A program made the position numbers and the translations under genes. The notes below the pieces were generated by a model. It did not search any database. It had not been told where the DNA came from and saw only the letters and a program-made list of their open reading frames with translations. Below, in pieces: positions 56,451 through 64,000 of a DNA stretch of 64,000 bases. The stretch is from Polyodon spathula (Eukaryota; Chordata; Actinopteri; Acipenseriformes; Polyodontidae), in NCBI RefSeq assembly GCF_017654505.1, contig NC_054547.1:20639975-20703974 (forward strand). Reading direction: 5' to 3'. How positions within the stretch are numbered: position 1 is the stretch's first letter; every line of letters begins with the position of its first letter.

Positions 56451-57100
56451 CAAGGGGCACCCTCTATCCATGTTGAAACAGGGAGAGGTGGTGCTGGATA
56501 GTTGCTACTCTGTCGTCCGACAGGTTAGCTTGCTATTAATTGGCTCTAGCATTGTTGAGGGTGAAATCTAGACTCAAACAGGTCCTTCATCAGAAATAGC
56601 TGTGTGGGCCACTGCTCCTTCCTGCTACTGGGCAGATCAACCAGTCGTATAGGCAATTCATTACCCTGATCACTTGCCGCCGCAAGGGAGCGAGGGAGGC
56701 ATCCATACATTTTGAAATGTGTGGGGGTAAGGAGAGGCCGAATCGCCGCACAGAAAACTCAGGATGCTCTCCTGTAAGATTGGCGAACCACCGTATGGCT
56801 CAGCCGTGTATTGAAGCACCGAGGACACTGAGTGAGATAGAATACACTACTGGTGCACCGAAGCAATCGAAGACACCAAGTGTTATTGACATGCTGTGGC
56901 GCCAGCATGGATGCATGAAGTCAACACAACCCGGGGTAGTGCATAGGTCATCAGGAGAGCAGTACAGGGGAGCGCATTGTGCTGCACCATGGTGCAGAGC
57001 GGCGATAACCTGGTCCTGAACCGCGTGCCGCCACATCACGTGGCAGTGCACAGCGTGTGACAGAGTGGAGCACTGGCTCAATGAGCTGCAGCGTGTTAGG
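56451..57100 (-). other. Possible DIRS gag remains
   Basis: Between RNase H of element C and the tandem repeats, GC-rich text with Cys and His pairs (for example CSPDDLCTTPGC-like at 56960-56920) could be gag, but no clear block is present. Frames at 56717 and 56800 overlap on opposite strands. RT has been deleted or is unrecognisable. Confidence 0.3.
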
Positions 57101-57137
57101 CAGGAATAAAAGTGTACTGCTTTTTTAATTTAATTTT

Positions 57138-57444
57138 TTACTGCAAAGGGAGTAATAGAATAAAAATACAGAGTGATACACACAGCCATTCAGCTATGGG
57201 AGAAACACATTCACCATGCCAGGCGGGTGACCAAGCGTGCCAAGTAGGCAGGCTAAAATAAGCTTGCTAATTTTCAACTCAACAGCGGGACACTGCAGAG
57301 CTGGGTCCCGGTAAGGAATCATGCCACTACTTTTTCTTTTTAAACTGCAAGGCAGTAAAGAAAAACACATATACACACACACACACATACACAACAGTAA
57401 CTGTGAGGGTAAAATAACAGACACTACAGCAGCGCATGCAACTG

Positions 57445-57477
<33 letters not shown>

Positions 57478-58060
57478 ACAGCACGCCGAGTAGGCGGGCT
57501 GAAAACAGCTGGTGGATTCAACACAACAGCAGGACACAGCAGAGCTAGGTTCTTGGGAAGGAATCGCACTTATTATTTACTTATTTCTAACTGCAAGGCA
57601 GTAAAAAACGAGTACACACACATACACCACAGCAAGCTGTGGGTAAAAAATAAGTCACCGCGGCAAAGCCGGTAACTTGTTTTTTTTTTCCAGCCCACCG
57701 AGTATGCGGGCTGAAACAAGCCGGTGTATGCGACACAATAGCAGGGCGCAGCAGAGCTGGGTCCCGGTGGAAATCATACTACATTTTCTTTTTAAACTGC
57801 ATGGCAGTAAAGAAAACACATATACACACACCCAGCAGCAAGGTAAAATAGCAGTCACCACGACAGTGCATGGAACTGTTTTTTTTTTTTTTTTTTAAAC
57901 CGTGCAAAGTAGGCGGCTGAGGCAGTCCAGCAGAGTCAACTACAGCAGAGCACGGCAGAGCCGGGGTCCGGTGGAGAATCATGCATCTCTTTCTTTTAAA
58001 CAGGCAATAGCAGAGGAAAACACAAAACAGCAAGTGCTGTAAGGTTTAAGCAGTCTGCAA
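57138..58060. repeat. Tandem repeat, about 205-250 bp units
   Basis: Four to five diverged units share, in order, CTGCAAGGCAGTAAAGAAAA, CACATATACACACA, a T run, an AGTAGGCGGGCTGA block, CAGCAGAGCTGGGTCCCGGT and ATCAT. GGCAGTAAA-like anchors lie near 57350, 57597, 57803 and 58006. The T runs and CA stretches vary in length. The array lies between DIRS RNase H of element C and the end of element D, so it may be leader DNA of element C. Confidence 0.75.
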
Positions 58061-58502
58061 TCGCAAAGCGATGCAAGTTGTTACACAGAAAAAGAGTAAA
58101 CACAGCATAGTGGCTGGACAGGGGTGTCTAGCTTGGACTACGCGCAGTCACACGACCGGGGCAGTGCGTAGCCTACAGCGGAGTGGAGCACCGACTACAG
58201 GCAGAGGCAACGAGGCACTGTGTGGATCATCCGTTCCCACACTAGCACCAGGTACCATGCGTACCGAGTGCACGAAGCACGGGGCAACAGATACTGTGCA
58301 GCACCGGCGCACTTGGCTCTATCGGTACTGTGAGTCAAGAAGCACTGTGTGCACCGTGGTACTGAAGTGGCACGGACTGAGTCACACACCGCGATATTAA
58401 AAAGCAGCTGTGCATGGTGCCTACCCTGACCGCGTGGTCATACACCTGAGCAGCGCGTAGCGTACAACAGGGTCGCTGTCAGTCATCTCAGTGGCCTCTT
58501 AG
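58061..58502. other. GC-rich spacer, no gene recognised
   Basis: Contains imperfect GCACCG/GTACCG-type short repeats like those in the DIRS gag zone at 60230-60480. No frame is supported. Confidence 0.4.
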
Positions 58503-58536
58503 TACAGTGGTCCCCAACCTTTTTGTGTGTGCGAAC
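58503..58536 (+). repeat. hAT-Charlie-like terminus
   Basis: ACAGTGGTCCCCAACCTTTT followed by TGTGTG is a familiar hAT end. Similarity stops within 35 bases, where DIRS element D starts. No partner end was found. Confidence 0.5.
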
Positions 58537-58879
58537 ACCTCCTGCTGAAGAAGGACATCCTCACAGTAGCATATCACCGTTTTCTTTTGAAATCGAAGGT
58601 CAGCTGGGGACAAGACCTTGAAGGGTAATGGTTGTCATTCTTTTTAGGGTTCAGGGTTATGGTAATAACCTAACGTTCCCTTTCAAGTGGAATGACAACC
58701 ATTACCGAAATGGGAAGCTGTACCAAAGCTGTCGTGGCTCCAGATTACCGACAGTACAGCTTCACTGTGATAGCATCAGAGCCCTCATGACGCATAAGGA
58801 CATGCTACTTGCAACACCCTAGAGCCCAGAGAGGGCCTCGCTCTGTTTGCAATATCAAGGCGGTAAAAACATGCAAATG

Positions 58880-59202
58880 TCTGACTACCTGTCCATGTAG
58901 CAGCATTACAAAGCTCCCGGCATGGGAGAGTCCGTCTGTTCATACGCCAATCATATGGCATCTGCCACCCAGTGCGCTAGATGTTGCTTCAATAGGGCTT
59001 GACCTGTCGAGCAGGACCCATAGCAGACAAAAAGCTGGTTGGACTGTCTCCAGGACGCTGTCCTATTCAGGTAACAGCCCAGAGCCCGGACCGAGCAAAG
59101 CGTATGCTGTCTACATTCCTCCTCTGACTCGTGCGGGGGAGGTCTGAAAGCTTCCAAAACCAGTGTTTGGTTAATATGGAATGATGAGACCACCTTTGTC
59201 AA
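58880..59202 (-). pseudogene. DIRS tyrosine recombinase, element D
   Basis: It reads VLEAFRPPPHESEEECRQHT, VRALGCYLNRTASWRQSNQL, FVCYGSCSTGQALLKQHLAH and WVADAI. After a shift it resumes as NAATWTGSQTFACFYRLDIA, which includes the candidate Tyr. The HxxR segment that should lie between is deleted, as in element B. Confidence 0.75.
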
Positions 59203-59315
59203 AAAGGCTGGCTTTGTTCTTAATATTACCCGCTAGTCATTACCAGTGAAAGCCATACATGTGTCATCGATGGACAGCGCATGAAACTCACTTACTCTTC
59301 TGGGAGACGTAATGG

Positions 59316-60010
59316 CTAATAAACATGCCAAACGGAAACAGGGTGCAGCTTTGCTGAGGCCATGGGCTCAAATGGGGGACCCGTAAGGACCCATAATAAA
59401 CCCTCTGCTTGGCTCAGGAGGTCCTTGAGGAGCAGGAGCTGACATGGTTGGCCCAACAACGTGTTGGAGAGGAGAGCAAACCAGGGGTGCCTCGTCCATC
59501 TGGGTACAACCAGAAAAACCTGTGCTCTCTCCACCCTGATCCTCTCTAGTGTCAGGAGTAATAGCGGTAGCCGAGAGAACGCATACAAGAGCCTCTGTGG
59601 CCAGGGGTGAGTTAGTGCGTCTACTTCCAGGGGGCCCCCTGTGTCTTTCCATAGAGGGCAATGAGTGGACTTGGCTGTGGCGAAGAGGTCGACTTGTGCC
59701 GTACGAAACCTCTCCCAAATCTGTCTCACAACCTGACAGTGCAGTCTCCACTCCAAGCTGTCTGGAGGTCCTCTGGACTCTGTTGATCCTGTTGTCCACA
59801 CCGGGGAGGTGAACCACCCTGATGGAATGCAAGTTTCTGTGAGTCCAAGACAGGAGTCTGTGTGCTGCATGGTGAAGGCCCGACGAGCGCAGGCCACCTT
59901 AGTGGTTTATATAGGCTACCACTGTCGTGTTGTCTCTCTGGACCAGCACGTGTTTGTGCGCTAACTGCTGGCGAAAATGAGATAATGCGAGAATCTGCTG
60001 GGGAGAAGGC
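59316..60010 (-). pseudogene. DIRS RNase H end and linker, element D
   Basis: Frames 60064-59726, 59897-59316 and 59832-59368 share pieces: HSIRVVHLPGVDNR, LEWRLHCQVVRQIWERFRTA, QVDLFATAKSTHCPLW, VDALTHPWPQRLLYAFSRLP and RIRVERAQVFLVVPRWTRHP. Text before 59897 is frame-shifted RNase H (PAVSAQTRAGPERQ corresponds to a QLAHKHVLVQRDN reading in another frame). The order matches element B at 47206-47860. Confidence 0.8.
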
Positions 60011-60573
60011 TGCCCTCCTGCGCTTTGTTCTTTTGGAGAACTTCTGGCAGGGAGAGCAGTCCAAATCACCCGCCAGCGCCCTGGCCGCGTGGTCTGGCTC
60101 TAGACACCTCGCACGAGAAGTGTGCCCATCCTATTTGGGGAGTTTGGCTGCACACTTGTCACACTGGTGGAACCCAACGGAGGACCCTGCAGAGCACACT
60201 GACATGGCGCAGGGCGTCAGTGCCAAGCAATACGTGTTGGTGCCGAGCTGTCTGTCAGTGTCGGTGCAGAAATGAGCGTGGATGGTGCAGGGCTGTTAAT
60301 CGGTGCCAAGTTAATCACTGTCGGCGCCAAGGTAGCGCAGTCGGTGCCGAGCTGTTGCAGTCGGTGCCGAGCTGTTGCAGTCGGTGCCGAGTCAATCAGT
60401 GTCGGGGTCGGTGCCGAGGAAGAGTGCAGTCGATGCCGGGCTGTTATAGCCGAGTCAATCAGCGTCGAGGAGGAGCGTGGTGCTGCTAGGAAAGCCCGAG
60501 GCTGAAAAGGGTGAGTAGGCCCGTGCTGGATGGTAGCTGCAGCCGAGTTAATCGGTGTAGAGGACGGTGCCAT
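60010..60573 (-). pseudogene. DIRS gag remains, element D
   Basis: The minus strand reads MAPSSTPINSAAATIQ near 60573, a long Ser/Thr/Ala/Pro stretch with repeats, then a Cys/His region: QCDKCAAKLPK-like near 60160, CLEPDHAARALAGDLDCSPC and QKFSKRTKRRR near 60030. This Cys-rich, Arg-rich end is typical of DIRS gag in fish. It ends where RT was deleted. Confidence 0.6.
60325..60415. repeat. 20-bp tandem repeat in DIRS gag zone
   Basis: GCAGTCGGTGCCGAGCTGTT is repeated with few changes three times from about 60338. Looser copies of GGTGCCGAG occur on either side between 60230 and 60450. Confidence 0.85.
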
Positions 60574-61050
60574 GAGCCCACGGGTTCACCCTACAGCACT
60601 ACCAAAGCTCACACGACAGCAAATGTTATTTTTTAACTACAGAAGGTAATAATTGAGAATAAAGGCCTAGCACCAATCTCTATAGAGGTGTTGAAATCAA
60701 CTGTAATCAGTAGAATCTACCGAAGCAAGATGAAGGCAACTATCAATCTCAAAAGCACTCGTATTTAAGTAGCTTACCGTTATGAATCAAATTTTTAGGT
60801 CGAAACCGTACAAATTAACCAATTTCCAGCACAAAGAAAAGCACAAGGCAATCAGTGTATTGTCTCAGTGAGGTGAGTGAGAAAGTGGTGATATGCTACT
60901 GTGAGGAAGCCCCTCTTCAGCAGGAGGTGGGAGGGACTTCCTCCTCATATCAAGGCCCTGATAGGACAGCTTTTTTATATATGCTCAGTGATTGACGGTC
61001 AGAGAGGCTCGTCCCATTCGGTAATGGTTGTCATTTCACTTGAAAGGGAA

Positions 61051-61487
61051 TCCACTTTCACAATTTAAGAGTATGTGGTGGCGAACGTGTAAATAGATGT
61101 CAGTCAGATTTCGATGTGTGAAGACTAACTAAGAGCTGTCACATGAAAGCTCAGTTAGGCTGTTACTCCTTTGATGTCAAGTTCATGTGCATTTCACTGT
61201 CAATGTTCACAAATGGGTTTCTAATCCACTTGTTTTTTGACCCTATCTAAGTGGCACAGAAGATTAGCTAGTTTCAAACTGATACTCCAACAGTGGCGGC
61301 TCATGACTTTTTTGACAGGAGAGGCACAAATCACAAAATAGTTATTACCACCCCCACTCAACGGCTAACGTACTAAAAGTAAATGTACTTTGTTCAGCTG
61401 ATTTCACGCAGGGTTCGACATTAACCATGGCCCGGGGCTGGTAGAGATCGCAGTTTGTCCTATAGTTATGAAGCACCAGAGACCGAC

Positions 61488-61543
<56 letters not shown>

Positions 61544-61620
61544 TTCTTAGTACAACATGTATACCCGCTATAGGTCAAGCTGATATTTACTCCAAAATTG
61601 CATTTAACATCACTGATCGT

Positions 61621-61668
<48 letters not shown>

Positions 61669-62924
61669 ACGCTATTGAATATTGTTAAATATTCATTATA
61701 TACCAGTTCATTATGAAGCGCAAACTATATACAGTCAGTTTTTTTTTTTTTTTTTTTTTCATTATGCACAATTCATTTACAGGCTGTTTTCCAGGAATAT
61801 AAGCCTGTCATCTTGCTCTGGATTCAAGGCAACACACTTTTTTTTTTGTTTTGTTTCGAACACAGAGGGGCGTACTTACAAAGCATTTCAAAACTGATTC
61901 GCCTGGACCAGCAAATCAGATGTTGGTTAACAGGAGCAGTAAAAGAAGAGCGCACCCACTACTTTGTCTGGCAGAAATACTGTAACTAGCAAGGTTTGGT
62001 GTATTTTTGTTGATAATCTTAAATAATGTTATTAACTATGCCTGTTACAAAAATGTAATTATTCAATAGATTAACCAGTATTTATATCGATGTATATAAT
62101 GAGAAATGGAATCGATCAAAAAATCGATTTTCGATTTAATCATAGCGGCTCTAGTACACAAAAATGAATTTAAATTATAGTCCCATAAATAAAGCATCAG
62201 AATATCGTTATAAAACGATAAAGAATATTTTAAAACACTATCATATTGTGCATATTTTATATTAAACAATATATTCTTAAAGACTAGAACATATTCAGTA
62301 GTAGTCTGAAGTGGCAAACACAGTCACACCTCACACTACCCGTCGAATTGAGCTTGTGTGATTTTTTTTTTCCTCAGGCACTCGTATGGCGCCTTTCAAA
62401 TGAAGCTGGATCGGGGCCTAATTCTTAAGATACAAACAGGGCTGTGATTTCTTCAGTTTTTTTTTCAAGCCGCGGTCACGTCTAATTAAAAAATGAGGCC
62501 CTCTGTCACAAGCAACAGCTCCCAAAAGCTAAGCACACACCCCAAGCTGACACTTAGCGGACATCTGTGAGTATAAATATTTGTCACATCAAAATGTATG
62601 TAAATTATAAACTAAAACATTGGCGTAGCATGGTGCACGTTCCTGAATATTGGTGCAGCACGGGCACATTTAACTCGCAGCCTTGCAGAATTCAACATTT
62701 CGTTTACATCATATCCAGTCTCACAGTAAGATGTCCCGATCGACACCCAGATACGCGATAAGATTTTTGATTTGGGATCCGATGTGTTCAGGTCAAAAAT
62801 GCCATTCACAATTTTTCCACTGGTATCACTCAGCAAGACTGGTGCTGACTTGGGAGAGGCTCTGGGAAGGAATGTTATTATTTTGTATTGTGAACATTGT
62901 TTTAATAGTGTTTATTATTAGGAT
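61051..62924. other. No gene; microsatellites and a possible transposon end
   Basis: (AAT)n at about 61488-61541 and (TTTA)n at 61619-61667 are the main features. A T run lies at 61740-61759. CAGTGGCGGCTCATGACTTT at 61291 resembles a DNA transposon end but has no partner. The minus-strand frame at 62612-62836 has no recognised motif. Confidence 0.5.
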
Positions 62925-63744
62925 TAGGAATGGATATTTCAAATAGTTTCCTATTTGAATACACAGGGTGCAACATTTTGGGGTATTCGATTACCCGAAC
63001 TCTGGTCCTTTACACCCCCAAGAGTAAAAGGCATATGCGCGTGTACAAGCAGACAGCATAACAGTGTAAGCCGGTAAAGTTTAGCCAAGTTCACAAAGTG
63101 TACAAACTATGTCCAAGATGAGATGTGTTCGTTCAATACCCTATTTCTTTAGGCACAAGTTTTTGTTTTTTTTTGTTTACTTAATTAAAATACAGAATTC
63201 AATGAGCAGCAACGTAACATCGGGTAACTCTTCCAGTTAAAGCAACAGCAGCATAATATTGCTCAAACCAACAAATAATATTTTTTTGCTGTAGTGTATT
63301 CAGAATAAAATAACACATATCATATAGCAACAAAATATTATAAATCTGTTTAATTCTATCAAATAATATTTATAAAATAATCTTAATAGTGTAACATGGC
63401 CAAAACAATGGAAAATACATTCCAACGTTACAATAGTTTAACATTACTAATTACAACTAGCCATCAAGTACTGACATCTGATGAATCTAATCAAGTTACT
63501 TTGTGTATTCAATAACCTGTAAATAATTCAAAACAAGGATACCAGGCTGTACTTTTAATGGTCAGTGCAAATGTTGGCATTACCCCATCCATTCACAGAA
63601 AGTCAGCAGCAGGTGTTTACATTTAACTGCAGTCCAGAGTTGCGTGAGGCTTTTTTTGTGTACTCGAATATGTAATATGCTATTCGAATATTTTATTTTT
63701 TATTTTCATGTAATCGTGTATTCGACTAAACTGACTCATCCCTA
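62925..63744. mobile_element. hAT-like non-autonomous element
   Basis: Left end TAGGAATGGATAT and right end ...CTCATCCCTA (inverse TAGGGATGAGTCAG) resemble hAT termini. Flanks ATTAGGAT (62917-62924) and CTTAGGAT (63745-63752) match at seven of eight positions. Subterminal TATTTGAATAC and GTATTCGAC also pair. The interior is AT-rich without a transposase. Length is 820 bp. Confidence 0.65.
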
Positions 63745-63752
63745 CTTAGGAT

Positions 63753-64000
63753 TATTAGAATGCAGTTTTAGCGTTGCTGTGACCAAATGGTAAAAGGGGT
63801 TTGCGGGTTTGCTTGTGAAAAAAAGAATATAATTTGTACACATACATTTTGAAATCTTAATAGTATTTTCATTTTCTGACAAGCACACAAATGTGCGCAT
63901 GTTAAAATGGCTGAAGTAACGTGTATTGAAAGGCTTCGTTTAGCCACTTTCTTTTGAGACGTGGGCTCTCTTTGTTTACCATACACAGTTAGAAACATAC
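63753..64000. other. No gene recognised
   Basis: Short terminal stretch without repeats or motifs. The minus-strand frame 63768-63998 is not supported. Confidence 0.4.

Larger units (their letters stand above)
58537..61050 (-). mobile_element. DIRS-like element D, RT deleted, both ends present
   Basis: On the minus strand the 5' terminal block (61050-60850) is followed by leader and gag remains (60573-60010), RNase H end and linker (60010-59316), recombinase (59202-58880) and the 3' terminal block (58730-58537). The two ends are inverted copies of the block described at 48400-48715. The RT and the first half of RNase H are missing. Internal deletion with both termini kept suggests a derivative that could have been mobilised by a complete element. 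Confidence 0.85.

Noticed and set aside
57194..57569. Poly-lysine frames
   Set aside because: They are translations of the T runs within the tandem repeat units.
61468..61668. Poly-asparagine reading frame
   Set aside because: It is a translation of the (AAT)n microsatellite followed by (TTTA)n, with no protein-like part.

Overview
The window reads as ray-finned fish nuclear DNA. It holds introns and one clear vertebrate gene exon, buried in Tc1/mariner, hAT, DIRS, CR1, L2, L1/Tx1, Helitron, Gypsy and retrovirus-like relics, plus tRNA- and 5S-derived SINE pieces. The mix of abundant CR1 with (CTTATGTT)n tails and DIRS elements suggests a sturgeon/paddlefish- or gar-like genome, but that is an inference. 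No prokaryotic feature and no CRISPR array was seen.

Host genes. Two loci look like genes. (1) 22829-26018 (+): five to six short exons with GT-AG borders and compatible phases spell an F-box-like protein that I cannot name. (2) 50391-50691 (+): first coding exon of a quiescin sulfhydryl oxidase (QSOX1-like), with signal peptide and the WCGHC thioredoxin site. The rest of that gene is not visible, so everything to the right end may be its first intron.

Layout. 1-2156: an L1/Tx1 LINE on the minus strand split by a Tc1 element. 3290-3865: L2 reverse transcriptase fragment. 4026-6452: a Tc1 5' half joined in frame to proline-rich minisatellite-like coding repeats. 6495-7579: hAT with BED finger. 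7580-8622: CR1 interrupted by a solo LTR. 8990-9985: L2 3' end interrupted by another solo LTR. 10210-11050: DIRS fragment. 11728-12700: CR1. 14105-18848: a ZMYM1-type hAT transposase gene broken by two younger hAT insertions with near-perfect 8-bp target duplications. 21150-26325: repeats around the F-box-like gene. 26542-31541: decayed Gypsy element whose 3' third exists as a large inverted repeat, with 5S-bearing SINE units on both sides of one arm. 33168-40960: three CR1 copies and a Helitron helicase fragment. 40965-43010: retrovirus-like pol on the minus strand. 44105-48715: DIRS split by a CR1 that keeps an intact ORF1. 50391 onward: QSOX exon, a foldback MITE, CR1, two further DIRS elements, microsatellites and a hAT MITE.

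The elements do not form a pathway. The value of the window is its stratigraphy: at least seven insertions can be ordered in time from who interrupts whom, and several have target-site duplications that can be read directly. Apart from the CR1 ORF1 and a few open reverse transcriptase fragments, most element genes are broken by stops, frameshifts or internal deletions. Only the CR1 copies at 33168 and 52792 look young, because their proteins are almost identical.
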